From Arctopsyche grandis (Eukaryota; Arthropoda; Insecta; Trichoptera; Hydropsychidae), in NCBI RefSeq assembly GCF_051622035.1, contig NC_135356.1, positions 62,001 to 126,000 on the forward strand: a stretch of DNA of 64,000 bases, written 5' to 3'. The notes under the pieces were generated by a model. The model saw nothing but the letters and a program-made list of their open reading frames with translations. It searched no databases and was not told the DNA's origin. The position numbers were made by a program, and so were the translations under genes. This document shows, in pieces, positions 24,401 through 39,833 of the stretch. Positions within the stretch are counted from its first letter, which is position 1, and every line of letters begins with the position of its first letter.

Positions 24401-24679
24401 ATGACAGCGCGAATGTATGAAACCGCAATCGTCCCAGCAATCGTCCCATCCCAGTGGCGAGGGGTGTTTTGGCGCGCGGAAGAGTTTTCGCAAAGTGACA
24501 GTTCGCAAACAGACAGAGTCTGCGACGCGTGACGTAAGTGAACTGAAGTGAACTCTAACGAAGCTGGTTAGTGTTAGTGTGGTATTGAATTAATATGAGA
24601 ACACTCACCGGGAAGCAGAAGCAGAAGCAGAAGCAAAGGCAGAGGCAGAAGCAGAAGCAGAAGCGGAAGCGCCCGACAT
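21483..24679 (-). CDS. Gene A, unit 2 copy
   Basis: Exons are 24679-24609, 22472-22226 and 22133-21483. Exon sequence and splice sites read the same as in unit 1, with no private change noticed. Its 3' end lies about 230 bp inside the unit, downstream of the AT-rich tail of unit 1, so no second gene separates it from the unit 1 MITE. Confidence 0.65.
22781..23310 (-). mobile_element. hAT 3' end, unit 2
   Basis: This is a copy of 1525-2054, carried along by the segmental duplication rather than a separate insertion, since its flanks are the same. Confidence 0.85.
23311..23632. repeat. TACA/CACA compound microsatellite, unit 2
   Basis: The pattern of GCATGC interruptions is the same as in unit 1, which is notable because arrays of this kind normally mutate fast. 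It points to very recent duplication or to the same reads being used twice. Confidence 0.95.
23633..24241 (+). mobile_element. Ty3/Gypsy fossil, unit 2
   Basis: Duplicated copy of the unit 1 fragment with the same edges. Confidence 0.75.
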
Positions 24680-24779
24680 CGTGCGAGGCAGCGACTAGAC
24701 TGACAGCGCAACAACACGCTGTTCGTTGAATTCGAATTTCGAATTTCGAATTTCGAATTACGAATTTCGAGTTTTGAAT

Positions 24780-25366
24780 CATGAATTTCGTTTCATGAAC
24801 CAACGATAAAAGAGAATCACCTTTGTCTCCGTTCCGTCTAAACATTTTCGAGTGCAATTACTTCTGCCTCATCGGCAGGTTTTTAATCTGAAAACTTAAA
24901 TTGAACGCAAAGTATGCTCCTGGTGATGAATTTCGTTAACCAACGATAACAGAGAATCACTTTTGTCTCCGTCTAAACATTTTGGAGTGCAATTACTTCT
25001 GTGGAAGAAGGATTTCGATCTGAATACTCAAAAAAGGAATGTTTTGTCCAGAATCGTGGCATAATTGAATGCATATTATTGCTCTTGCGATGAATTTCGT
25101 TTACCAACGATAAAAGAGAATCACTTTTGTCTCCGTCTTAACATTTTGGAGTGCAATTACTTATGCCGATGAAGGTTTTTAATCTGAAAACTTAAATAAG
25201 GAAAGTTTTGTCCAGAATCGTGGCATAATTGAATGCATATTATTGCTCTTGCGATGAATTTCGTTTACCAACGATAAAAGAGAATCACTTTTGTCTCCGT
25301 CTAAACATTTTGGAGTGCAATTACTTCTGCCGATGAAGGTTTTTACCTTGCGATGAATTTCGTTTA
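24780..25366 (+). repeat. Satellite B, left block, unit 2
   Basis: Same monomer order and length as in unit 1. Confidence 0.9.
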
Positions 25367-25944
25367 ATGTCCAATAAAACTCATGGATGTACAAAAATAC
25401 CTAGTTTATAAGTTTTTACGTCTTATTTTGTTGAGAGAAAATGATTAGGTGTTTGATGTTTGAAGTTGTGCAAAAAACTGGTTAACTGAATTGTTTTTGA
25501 AATGAAAAGGTAGCTCGGGTTCACCGGATACTAACTTAACTTAAAAAAATGATGACCATTATTTTCATTGATTGATTGAGTTTCCACTCGTGATCACATT
25601 AATAACAAAACGTTTATTAAAATAAGATGAAATAAATAAAAACACTCTTTTCATTTGAGAAAAAAATATATTTGTGACATTATATTTACAAATATAGAAC
25701 AGGATGAACTGTTAATAGTTTTCATGAAATAAAGAATGTGTACAAATAATTCCACATATATGTACTTACATATGTACATACATATATAATATATAATAAA
25801 TAAAAATGGAAATGCAAAACAAAAATCCTGTTTTAAGCCAACAGTGTTACCATTAAAAGGAAAACATTATATGTACATAATATTAAACAAGTTATGCATT
25901 TAAACAAGTTACTACTCATTTGAATTCAAGTTTCATTTTCATTA

Positions 25945-28887
25945 TTAAACATTAAAACCAGTCAGTAAATGCATCGGTGCAATTAGCATATTAAAATCGA
26001 ATCGTTTCGTTGAAATGGATCCAATAATCGTCCACGAGTCTCTATCGGGGCTGTATTCTAGCACCGACAAGTGATTACCTCCTGAAATAAATATGTATTA
26101 AATATTAATCACTTGCATACAAAAAACACACACACACAATAATGGTTGTTACAAAATCAAAATCAACTCACCGACGCAAACAATTTTATCGTCGTGGACG
26201 ATAGCCTTATGCCCAAACCGTGCTTCAGGGAGACTAGCAACATATGTCCAGGTTTGAGCCTCCGGGTCATACCGTTCTACCGAGTCGTGTGTACTATTGC
26301 TATTGCTATTGCTGATAATATCGCAGGTGCCGCCAATTGCGTAGATATAACCTCCCAATGCAACAGCCTACAAAGTGAAACAGACTGAATATAACGATAT
26401 ATAATATATGTATGTATGTACAATATTCAAAATTCAATTTTTCTAAAATGATGACAATACAATACATACAATGTAAAATGGCGATTATGTAGACATAATC
26501 GATTTCAGAAAAAAATCCTGACAATACTTACAGCAAACCGGGCTCTCTTTTCGGCCATCGGCGGAGCGGCCGTCCATCTATTCCTGGCCACATTGAAAGT
26601 TTCCATGCTATTAAGGAATACCTCTTTGTCGTTTTTTCCACCTATTGCATATATGACACCGTCTAGTGCAACGGTGTCATGGAGATGTCGGCACTCCGAC
26701 ATATGGGATAGATAGGCCCAGTTTCTTGTATTGAAATCGTACCTTTGAAAAATCGTAAAAACTAGTTGTAATCCATTGTACAATATTAAAAAATCATCAT
26801 AAATATTCACCAACCAACCAACCTATGTACACTCGTTTGTAAGTCTATGTCTTCAGTGGCAGCATTGGAACAGGGATTTTTTCCTCCTGAGATGAAAACA
26901 TGGTCACCGACAACAGCGGTTGCAAAATCTTTTCTTCCATGTACCATTTGTGGAAGCGCCGTCACATCCTTTGTGGCAACATCCAAACTGTACATCTATT
27001 CAATATAAATATTATACATACGTATTATTATAACTGTATTGTTAATAAATTTGCATACAATAAGTGAACGACAATAAGGTAACAAAAGCAACGAGTTGCT
27101 GAATATTAATGAACTTACCTTTTGAAAAACCCAATGCCGGTATTGCAATCCCCCAAAGTAAACTTTTCAAAATATTGTTATAACAAATAGAATCTACATA
27201 AATGTTCGATTTATTGTCATTTCTTTCGTGACGGCACAAATTTGAAAGTTTAGTAATAAATTGAATAAACACCTCCTTCGATCGACGGCCAATCATTATT
27301 AAATATTGGTCTCGAAGAATGACCGTCTCGAAGGGATTATAAAATTTATTCATGTCATAAAACGACAAACATTTCTGGAAATCTCCTCTTATTGTTTGGA
27401 TTTCATTGGCAAGCTAAAAAAAAAACATTGAAAAATATACATAATTACATATACATATATCTATGTACATACATATGCATTTAAAGCATTTACATACAAA
27501 CTAAACTTACTTTTGCCGAACGTCTTCCTACAATCAATATACCTCGTGTGCTCTTTCTAGGTTTTACATTTTGCAATGATAGACGTGGTCTCTTTTTTGG
27601 ACTCATATTCCATTCAAGTAAATCCCACAATTGTTGACAGCATACACGATTGTAACAAAGAGGTTTCACTTCGTTTAAAATGAACTGAAACGAAACATTT
27701 ATAACGTTCAGCAATTAATCGCATACCTTTTTAAATTTATTGTGCCGAGCACACATTAAAAACAAAATATTATATCAAGTAATGATTAGTACATTGTACA
27801 TACATACATACATACATACATACATACATGTGTACATATGAAAGCACATTAAGAAAGTACAGTAAGAATTACATGTAATATATGTATGTACAATATACAA
27901 AACAAATTAAAAATATTATTACCTCTTTAGATAACAGACGAAATCTAACAAATTTAAATAAAGCATTCAAATGCTGCTTCCGATTGTCCCAGTCCTTTTG
28001 AACCCACAGCTTCAAGCCTATAAACACTTGCTCTTCTGTGGTGACATTTAAATCATTCGACTGCAGCAATTCCTCCAGTTGGTCAGCTTTTATATCGAGA
28101 AACGCTCTCCCTTGAATTATCTACAATGCAGACAGACAGACAGATTTCATGAATATTAAAAAATATAAATACACATACGTATGTATGACCTAAAATTATA
28201 ATATACATACGTCAACATAATTTTTAGTTGTGTAAGCTCTCGTTTTTTCTAGCAATAAGAAATAACTATAATGCTTCGCAAAATTTCCGATTAACAAGAA
28301 GTTTTCAGTATTTAATGCGCTTTCTAGGAACGACACGCAATAATCCTCAAGTTTATAGCAGTGAATGTTTGTTCGCGAAAATTCAACTAACTGGATCGCC
28401 CCAAGAGGATCCAAATCTGCAAATATTGTAAAATTTGTCATTAGTACTAATTAGTACATATGTATTAATTCGTACGAACGAAGTTTAAATTCTCACCGAG
28501 TTTGCCTCTGTAGAAGTATTCAATAGCTTTGCTCAAAGTGTCCAGACGAAAATCGCCCCGATCGTCCAAGACAATTTCCTCCGGTGATGCTTCTAAGCGC
28601 TCCGCCAAATAGTCGCTGTGGCACATAACAATAAACTTGTGTACATTGAATCTGCAAACAGATTAAACATTAAACCTCGAGTTAACATATGTACATAATA
28701 CATTAAATATTTGAAGCAAGACTAACCTTGCAGTGCCGACAACTAGCACAGTATCGCATTGCTCCTGTTCGACATACTTCCGATACATGTATTTCGAGAA
28801 AAGATGCGCATGCTGCACATCTATTTCGAAATCCGTTGAGTCACCAAAATTGGCACTAATTTCGGTCATATTGCTCCCGATGCTCAT
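25945..28887 (-). CDS. BTB-BACK-Kelch protein, unit 2 copy; same frame break
   Basis: Exon positions equal those of unit 1 plus 21256. The only coding difference I noticed is A27357 for G6101, which changes a Tyr codon silently (TAC to TAT). The exon 6 A-run (27164-27167) has the same extra base, so any break predates or was copied with the duplication. Confidence 0.82.
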
Positions 28888-28932
28888 GTCTTTTCTAAAA
28901 ATCAAATTATACAATAACAATAATATGAAAAT

Positions 28933-31900
28933 CATACACCACCAAACCTCACCCATCTGAACATAACCAACACCGAAATCAAAGAATTGGACATTGCCAA
29001 AATATCCACAAAACAAGCTTACCTCACCATACCTAACCCAACATAACCTTACCATCACCGAAGTCAAAGAATTCGATATTGCCAAAATATCCACAAAAAG
29101 TTCTGATCCTACCAAACCTCACCCATCTGAACCTAACCATCACCGAAATCAATCTTGGACATTGCCAAAATATCCACAAAACGTGCTTACCTCACAATAT
29201 TTAACACAACCTTACATAACCATCACCGAAGTCAAAGAATTCGACATTTCCAAAATATCCACAAAAAGTTCTTATCCTACCAAATCTCACCCATCTGAAC
29301 CTAACCATCACCGAAATCAAAGAATTGGACATTGCTTAAATATCCACAAAACGTGCTTACCTCACAATACCTAACTTAACCTAACCTTACCATCACCGAA
29401 GTCAGAGAATTCGACATTGCCAAAATATCCACAAAAAGTTCATATCCTACCAAACCTCACCCATCTGAACCTAACCGTCACCGAAATCAAAGAATTGGAC
29501 ATTGCCAAAATATCCACAAAACAAGCTTACCTCACCATACCTAACCCAACATAACCTTACCATCACCGAAGTCAAAGAATTCGATATTGCCAAAATATCC
29601 ACAAAAAGTTCTGATCCTACCAAACCTCACCCATCTGAACCTAACCATCACCGAAATCAAAGGTTTGGACATTGCCAAAATATCCACAAAACGTGCTTAC
29701 CTCACAATACCTAGCACAACCTTACATTACCATCACCGAAGTCAAAGAATTCGACATTTCCAAAATATCCACAAAAAGTTCTTATCCTACCAAATCTCAC
29801 CCATCTGAACCTAACCATCACCGAAATCAAAGAATTGGACATTGCCAAAATATCCACAAAACGTGCTTACCTCACAATACCTAACTTAACCTAACCTAAC
29901 CATCACCGAAGTCAGAGAATTCGACATTGCCAAAATCTCCACAAAAAGTTCATACCCCACCAAACCTCACCCATCTGAACCTAACTAACACCGAAATCAA
30001 AGAATTGGACATTGCAAAAATATCCACAAAACGTATTTACCTCACAATACCTAACCCAACCTAACATAGCCATCACCGAAGTCAGAGAATTCGACATTGC
30101 CAAAATCTCCACAAAAAGTTCATATCCTACCAAACCTCACCCATCTGAACCTAACCGTCACTGAAATCAAAGAATTGGACATCGCCAAAATATCCACAAA
30201 ACGTGCTTACCTCACAATACCTAACCCAAGCTAACATAACCATCACCGAAGTCAGAGAATTCGACATTGCCAAAATATCCACAAAAAGTTCTTATCCTAC
30301 CAAACCTCACCCATCTGAACCTAACCATCACCGAAATCAAAAATTTAGACATTGCCAAAATATCCACAAAACGTGCTTACCTTACAATACCTAACCCAAC
30401 CTAACCTAACCATCACTGAAGTCAGAGAATTCGAAATTGCCAAAATATCCACAAAAAATTCTTATCCTACCAAACCTCACCCATCTGAACCTTACCATCA
30501 CAAAAATCAATGAATTCGACATTGCCAAAATATCCACAAAAAGTTCATACCCCACCAAACCTCACCCATCTGAACCTAACCAACACCGAAATATAAGAAT
30601 TGGACACTGCTATAATATCCACAAAACGTGCTTACCTCACAATACCTCACCCATCTGAACCTAACCATCACCGAAATCAAAGAATTAGACATTGCCAAAA
30701 TTTCCACAAAACGTGCTTACCTCACAATACCTAACCCAACCTAACCGAACCATCACCGAAGTCAGAGAATTCGACATTTTAAAAATATCCACAAAAAGTT
30801 CTTATCCTACCAAACCTCGACCATCTAAACCTTACCATCATAAAAATCAAAGAATTAGACATTGCCAAAATATCCACAAAACGTGCTTACCTCACAATAC
30901 CTAACCCAACCTACCCTAACCATCACCGAATTCAGAGAATTCGACATTGCCAAAATATCCACAAAAAGTTCTTATCCTACCAAACCTCACCCATCTGAAC
31001 CTTACCATCACAAAAATCAAAGAATTAGACATTGCCAAAATTTCCACAAAACGTGCTTACCTCACAATACCTAACCCAACCTAACCGAACCATCACCGAA
31101 GTCAGAGAATTCGACATTTCCAAAATATCCACAAAAAGTTCGTATCCTACCAAACCTCACCCATCTGAACCTAACCATCACCGAAATTAAAGAATTGGAC
31201 ATTGCCAAAATATCCACAAAACGTGCTTCCCTCACAATACCTAACGCAACCTAACCTAACCATCACCGAAGTCAGAGAATTCGACATTGCCAAAATATCC
31301 ACAAAAAGTTCTTATCCTACCAAACCTTACCCATCTGAACCTAACCATCATCGAAATCAAAGAATTGGACATTGCCAAAATATCCACAAAACGTGCTTAC
31401 CTAACTATACCTAATCCAACCTAACCTTACCATCACCGAAGTCAAAGAATTCGACATTGCCAAAATATCCATAAAAAATTCTGATCCTACCAAACCTCAC
31501 CCATCTGAACCTAACCATCATCGAAATCAAAGAATTGGACATTGCCAAAATATCCACAAAACGTGTTTACCTCACCATACCGAACCCAACCTAACCTCAC
31601 CATCACCAAAGTCAGAGAATTCGACATTGCCAAAATATCTTCAAAAAGATCATATCCTACCAAACCTCACCTATCTGAACCTAACCATCACCGAAATCAA
31701 AGAATTGGACATTGCCAAAATATCCACAAAACGTGCTTACCTCACAATAACTAATCCAACCTAACATAACCATCACCGAAGTCAAAGATTTCGACATTTC
31801 CAAAATATCCACAAAAAGTTCTTATCCTACCAAATCTCACCCATCTGAACCTAACCATCACCGAAATCAATGAATTGGACATTGCCAAAATATCCACAAA

Positions 31901-34900
31901 ATGTGCTTACCTCACAAAGCCTAACTCAACCTAACCTAACCATCCTCTAAGTCAGAGAATTCGACATTGCCAAAATATCCACAAAAAGTTCTTATCCTAC
32001 CAAACCTCACCCATCTGAACCTAGCCATCACCGAAATCAAAGAATTGGACATTGCCAAAATATTTACAAAACTTGCTTACTTCACAATACCTAACCCAAC
32101 CTAACCTAACCATCACCGAAGTCAAAGAATTCGACATCGCCAAAATATCCACAAAAAATTCTTATCCTACCAAACCTCACCCATCTGAACCTAACCATCA
32201 CCGAAATCAAAGAATTAGACATTGCCAAAATATCCACAAAACGTGCTTACCTCACAATACCTAACCCAACCTAACCTAACCATCACCGAAGTCTGGGAAT
32301 TCGACATCGCCAAAATATCCACAAAAAATTCTTATCCTACCAAACCTCACCCATCTGAACCTAACCATCACCGAAATCAAAGAATTGGACATTGCTAAAA
32401 TATCCACAAAAATTTCATATCCTAAAAAAACCTCACCCATCTGAACCTTACCGTCACTGAAATCAAAGAATTGGACATTGCCAAAATATTCATAAAACGT
32501 GCTTACCTCACCATACCTTACTTAACCTAACCTAACCATCACCGAAGTCAAAGAATTCGACATTGCCAAAATATCCACAAAAAGTTCTTATCCTACCAAA
32601 CCTCACCCATCTGAACCTTACCATCACAAAAATCATAGAAATGGACATTGCCAAAATTTCCACAAAACGTGCTTACCTCACAATACCTACCCCAACCTAA
32701 CATAACCATCACCGAAGTCAGAGAATTCGACATTGCCAAAATATCCACAAAAAGTTCTTATCTTTCCAAACCTCACCCATCTGAACCTAACCATCACCGA
32801 AATCAAAGAATTGGACATTGCCAAAATATCCACAAAAATTTCATATCCTAAAAAAACCTCACCCATCTGAACCTTACCATCACCGAAGTCAAAGAATTCG
32901 ACATTGCCAAAATATCCACAAAAAGTTCTTATCCTACCAAACCTCACCCATCTGAACCTTACCATCACAAAAATCATAGAATTGGACATTGCCAAAATAT
33001 CCAAAAAACGTGCTTACCTCACCATACCGAACCCAACCTAACCTAACCATCACCAAAGTCAGAGAATTCGACATTGCCAAAATATCCACAAAAAGTTCGT
33101 ATCCTACCAAACCTCACCCATCTGAACCTAACCATCACCGAAATTAAAGAATTGGACATTGCCAAAATATCCACAAAACGTGCTTCCCTCACAATACCTA
33201 ACGCAACCTAACCTAACCATCACCGAAGTCAGAGAATTCAACATTGCCAAAATATCCACAAAAAGTTCTTATCCTACCAAACCTTACCCATCTGAACCTA
33301 ACCATCATCGAAATCAAAGAATTGGACATTGCCAAAATATCCACAAAACGTGCTTACCTAACTATACCTAATCCAACCTAACCTTACCATCACCGAAGTC
33401 AAAGAATTCGACATTGCCAAAATATCCATAAAAAATTCTGATCCTACCAAACCTCACCCATCTGAACCTAACCATCACCGAAATCAAAGAATTGGACATT
33501 GCTAAAATATCCACAAAAATTTCATATCCTAAAAAAACCTCACCCATCTGAACCTTACCGTCACTGAAATCAAAGAATTGGACATTGCCAAAATATCCAC
33601 AAAAAGTTCTTATCCTACCAAACCTCACCCATCTGAACCTTACCATCACAAAAATCATAGAATTGGACATTGCCAAAATATCCAAAAAACGTGCTTACCT
33701 CACCATACCGAACCCAACCTAACCTAACCATCACCAAAGTCAGAGAATTCGACATTGCCAAAATATCCACAAAAAGTTCGTATCCTACCAAACCTCACCC
33801 ATCTGAACCTAACCATCACCGAAATTAAAGAATTGGACATTGCCAAAATATCCACAAAACGTGCTTCCCTCACAATACCTAACGCAACCTAACCTAACCA
33901 TCACCGAAGTCAGAGAATTCAACATTGCCAAAATATCCACAAAAAGTTCTTATCCTACCAAACCTTACCCATCTGAACCTAACCATCATCGAAATCAAAG
34001 AATTGGACATTGCCAAAATATCCACAAAACGTGCTTACCTAACTATACCTAATCCAACCTAACCTTACCATCACCGAAGTCAAAGAATTCGACATTGCCA
34101 AAATATCCATAAAAAATTCTGATCCTACCAAACCTCACCCATCTGAACCTAACCATCATCGAAATCAAAGAATTGGACATTGCCAAAATATCCACAAAAC
34201 GTGTTTACCTCACCATACCGAACCCAACCTAACCTCACCATCACCAAAGTCAGAGAATTCGACATTGCCAAAATATCTTCAAAAAGATCATATCCTACCA
34301 AACCTCACCTATCTGAACCTAACCATCACCGAAATCAAAGAATTGGACATTGCCAAAATATCCACAAAACGTGCTTACCTCACAATAACTAACCCAACCT
34401 AACATAACCATCACCGAAGTCAAAGATTTCGACATTTCCAAAATATCCACAAAAAGTTCTTATCCTACCAAATCTCACCCATCTGAACCTAACCATCACC
34501 GAAATCAATGAATTGGACATTGCCAAAATATCCACAAAATGTGCTTACCTCACAATACCTAACTCAACCTAACCTAACCATCCTCTAAGTCAGAGAATTC
34601 GACATTGCCAAAATATCCACAAAAAGTTCTTATCCTACCAAACCTCACCCATCTGAACCTAGCCATCACCGAAATCAAAGAATTGGACATTGCCAAAATA
34701 TTTACAAAACTTGCTTACTTCACAATACCTAACCCAACCTAACCTAACCATCACCGAAGTCAAAGAATTCGACATCGCCAAAATATCCACAAAAAGTTCT
34801 TATCCTACCAAACCTCACCCATCTGAACCTAGCCATCACCGAAATCAAAGAATTGGACATTGCCAAAATATTTACAAAACTTGCTTACTTCACAATACCT

Positions 34901-36222
34901 AACCCAACCTAACCTAACCATCACCGAAGTCAAAGAATTCGACATCGCCAAAATATCCACAAAAAATTCTTATCCTACCAAACCTCACCCATCTGAACCT
35001 AACCATCACCGAAATCAAAGAATTAGACATTGCCAAAATATCCACAAAACGTGCTTACCTCACAATACCTAACCCAACCTAACCTAACCATCACCGAAGT
35101 CTGGGAATTCGACATCGCCAAAATATCCACAAAAAATTCTTATCCTACCAAACCTCACCCATCTGAACCTAACCATCACCGAAATCAAAGAATTGGACAT
35201 TGCTAAAATATCCACAAAAATTTCATATCCTAAAAAAACCTCACCCATCTGAACCTTACCGTCACTGAAATCAAAGAATTGGACATTGCCAAAATATTCA
35301 TAAAACGTGCTTACCTCACCATACCTTACTTAACCTAACCTAACCATCACCGAAGTCAAAGAATTCGACATTGCCAAAATATCCACAAAAAGTTCTTATC
35401 CTACCAAACCTCACCCATCTGAACCTTACCATCACAAAAATCATAGAAATGGACATTGCCAAAATTTCCACAAAACGTGCTTACCTCACAATACCTACCC
35501 CAACCTAACATAACCATCACCGAAGTCAGAGAATTCGACATTGCCAAAATATCCACAAAAAGTTCTTATCTTTCCAAACCTCACCCATCTGAACCTAACC
35601 ATCACCGAAATCAAAGAATTGGACATTGCCAAAATATCCACAAAATTTGCTTACCTAAAAATACCTAACCCAACCTAACCTAATCCTCACCGAAGTCAAA
35701 GAATTCGACATTGCCAAAATATCCACATAAAATTCTTATCCTACCAAACCTCACCCATCTGAACCTAACCATCACCGAAATCAATGAATTGGACATTGCC
35801 AAAATATCCACAAAACGTGCTTACCTCACTATACCTAATCCAACCTAACCTTACCATCACCGAAGTCAAAGAATTCGACATTGCCAAAATATCCATAAAA
35901 AGTTCTGATTCTACCAAGCCTCACCCATCTGAACCTAACCATCACCGAAATCAAAGAATTGGACATTGCCAAAATATCCACAAAACGTGCTTACCTCACA
36001 ATACCTAACCCAACCTAACCTAACCATCACCGAAGTCAGAGAATTCGACATTGCCAAAATATCCACAAAAAGTTCATACCCCACCAAACCTCACCCATCT
36101 GAACCTAACCAACACCGAAATCAAAGAATTCGACAATGCCAAAATATCCACAAAACGTTCTTACCCCACCAAACCTAACCCAACTGAACCTAACCATCAC
36201 CGAAATCAAAGAATTGGACATT
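28933..36222 (+). repeat. Satellite A array, unit 2
   Basis: About 43 monomers. The edges are the same as in unit 1, but the interior differs by whole monomers: one 510 bp unit at 31542 with a relative at 34180, two 681 bp units (33159 and 33840), and a 170 bp duplication at 34690/34860 not seen in unit 1. This is the pattern expected from unequal exchange. Confidence 0.97.
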
Positions 36223-37339
36223 GAGAAGAGCAATAATAATTGGACAAGAGCAATAATATGCATTCAATTATGCCACGAATCTGGACAAAACATTCCATAT
36301 TTGAGTATTCAGATCGAAATCCTTCTTCCACAGAAGTAATTGCACTCCAAAATGTTTAGAAGGAGACAAAAGTGATACTCTGTTATCGTTGGTAAACGAA
36401 ATTCATCACCAGGAGCATACTTTGCGTTCAATTTTGCCATGACTTTGGCCAAAACTTTCTTTATTTAAGTTTTCAGATTAGAAACCTTCTTCGACAGAAG
36501 TATTTGCACTCAAAAATGTTTAGACGGAGACAAAAGTGATTCTCTTTAATCGTTGGTAAACGAAATTCATCGCAAGAGCAATAATATGCATTCAATTATG
36601 CCACGATTCTAGACAAAACATTCCTTATTTGAGTATTCAGATCGAAATCCTTCTTCCACAGAAGTAATTGCACTCCAAAATGTTTAGACGAAGACAAAAG
36701 TGATTCTCTTTTATCGTTGGTAAACGAAATTCATAACCAGGAGCATACTTTGCGTTCAATTTTGCCACGACTTGGGCCAAAACTTTCCCTATTTAAGTTT
36801 TCAGATTAGAAACCTTCTTCGGCAGAAGTATTTGCACTCCAAAATGTTTAGACGGAGACAAAAGTGATTCTCTTTTATCGTTGGTAAACGAAATTCATCG
36901 CAAGAGCAATAATATGCATTCACTTATGCCACGATTCGGGACATAACATTCCTTATTTGAGTATTCAGATCGAAATCCTTCTTCCACAGAAGTAATTGCA
37001 CTCCAAAATGTTTAGACGGAGACAAAAGTGATACTCTTTTATCGTTGGTAAACGAAAATCATCACTTTCCTTATTTAAGTTTTCAGATAAAAACCTTCTT
37101 CTGCAGAAGTATTTGCACTCTAAAATGTGTCGACGGAGACCAAAGTGATACTTTTTTATCGTTGGTAAACGAAATTCATCGCAAGGGCTATAATATGCTT
37201 TAAATTATGCCATGACTAAGGCCAAAACTTTCCTTATTTAAGTTTTCACATTAAAAACCTTCTTCGCCAGAGGTACTTGCACTCTAACATGGGTCGACAG
37301 AGACAAAAGTGATACTTTTTTATAGTTGGTAAACGAAAT
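36223..37339 (-). repeat. Satellite B, right block, unit 2
   Basis: Same length as in unit 1, with at least two base differences from it (36644 and 36811). Confidence 0.9.
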
Positions 37340-39282
37340 AAACTAAATGAACACTGCTAAATAATGGAAACTCAAAGTTTCGACTACCGAGGTGCAATGT
37401 GAAAGAATCCCGTCACATAATCAATGAGCCAAATGTTACGATGCTTTAAAATGGCTTTTTTATGTATATTCAAAAGTATACTTCGGTTATCAAACAGGTC
37501 AAATTGTGATTAATAAACAGCGGCTTGCATAATAGTGATATTTTCATAAGCGCTCGTATCAGGTAAGAGACTGTGTTACATATTTTACAATATTACATTA
37601 TTAATTGGTTGTATTGAAACATGTTTTAATATTTAAAATATATTTTATTTGTAATACACGCGCTGGCGATACAAAATTCGAAACATGAGCAGTTTACAAT
37701 TACATAGGTGGCTTACAATAACATCATTAATTTTGTGATGTGATTCTGTGTAAGCTTTATTCATCACTTACACCAATTGAAAATGATAAATAAACGAGTG
37801 GCATGACTGACCGGAAGAAGACACTTAATGAATAACGAGCACAAGAAGAAAATAATATCATACATAATGCATATACAATACACACATACATATATGCAAA
37901 CCTACATATTATGTTTAAGAAAATCCTTATACACATACGTATTTATAACGAAAAATCAAAAAAATATTATACATATCAACTTAAATTGTACATAAAAACA
38001 TTACTATAATACGTAAAAGAAATTAATCTGCAGTGATTAATACTTTTCACGAAACTATCCTTCCTTATTTCTAAGTACTAGTGCCGCAGGAGTTCATGTT
38101 AGTATCTCCTGTAGTCCAAGTGCTTATCAATAGGAATTGGATGCTCTCATCAGAAGATCTAGAAATTTAAACATATCTAATAAAATTTGAATATAATTAA
38201 TTATTATAAAAAATTTACTAATACTAAGATAAACTTGTGAGATTACTAATTTCTTAAATATTTCAAAATATAATTAAAACATAGTCATAGCCATTGTATA
38301 CAATGAAACGAATAAATGATAAAAAAAAAACAGTAATTTGTTCTCATTATTATCTTTTTTAATCCATTTCAGAAATTCTAAGATCAAATTAAGACTTTGT
38401 AAGAAGTAAAGGATAACAGACAGGCAAGGTCATAAAAATATACATATTTAATGAGAAATTTGAAGTTACGTAAGAAACAATACATGTACGTATATGTAGT
38501 GTTGGGATTGAACGAAAGGCTGATGTATGGGCTATGGCTGAGAAAGGGTATGTTACGACCGATTGTAGAGAGGGGATGGAAAAGTGGCAGAGGGCGCGAA
38601 AGGACCGCTATTTTACAGTTAGTAGAAGTTAACCTTCCACTGGGGGCGGTTGGTCGTTAAACCACCGCGTGGTGTCGTTTTAATAAACAACATGACTGAA
38701 AACGCACGTGTTTGATCTTCAATTCCACCGCCACATCCCATCGTGGTCCTGAATAGCGTCATCTATTCAGGAATTCCACCCACATATATGTACGTCATAT
38801 AAATATATATTATGTAAACAGGGTTGGATGTCCCGATTTAGTAACTGTAATCCTGCGTCTCGATTTGCAAAGAAAATTTTTAAATGGAACTCAAGAGAGA
38901 CATTAACTTTATTAACTCACTATGGACCGTAAAGACATCCGCTGTATTATTAATTTATTAACTTCATTCAAAGGCTATCAATACAGCGTATGTTTTTAAA
39001 TCCTTCACACTTCATACAAAAAAATATTATTTAATAGGTTTAGTTTCAATATTCCAATCATAGATTATCCAATCATAGATATACCAGCATATATTTTTTC
39101 CAAAATATCGATAAATAAATTTAAAAAAAAATTATATTTCTATAGTTAAAGCTTGATTATTTTACCAAAGAATTTATCGATATTCCAAAATTCAAAAAAG
39201 ATTTCAAATCCTCAGATATTGAAATGATTTTTTTTCTCGCGTAGCATACATATCAATGATCTAAAATATATCGTTTATTACG
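37340..39282. other. AT-rich non-coding stretch, unit 2
   Basis: Copy of 17955-19897. Nothing further is seen in it. Confidence 0.5.
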
Positions 39283-39286
39283 TTAA

Positions 39287-39833
39287 CCCTTGAATGCTGA
39301 CCAACGCCGATCGGCGTTATGCCAACAAGCCCATCAGCCTGAAATATGACTATCGGCGTTGTTTTTTTGAGTATGTTAAAAATAAACAAGAATACTACCC
39401 GCTAAGCCTTTCCAGGTTGCATTGAAAAAATAAATGCATTGAACATGGGTCGTGTAATCTGTGTCAATGTTTATAAAGACTTGGTTGACACTGGAATTTC
39501 TGAATTTATAACCATAACAGAATTTCTCGATGGAAATCCCTAACTGCTGAGTATTTTAGATTGTGGCTTGGCATTTAAATTGTGAGCATTACATTTTAAC
39601 AACAATGAAGAAGATGGAACTAGTTTTGGAAAAATACATTCATTAATAGACTTCTTTTGTTTATTTTATATTGTTGCAAGATGTATTAGAGTCTAAACAC
39701 ACCTTTACAAAACTCGAAATCGTCGGCGAGAGTTATCTAGGGTTTTTATACGTGCTTTCTATTGGATTTCTAAATAATTCTAATTTTCAGCGTGGTGGGC
39801 TTTAAAAAAAAAAGACGTCAGCACTCAAAAGGT
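39287..39833. mobile_element. piggyBac-type MITE, unit 2
   Basis: Copy of the unit 1 element, with TTAA at 39283-39286 and 39834-39837. Confidence 0.75.
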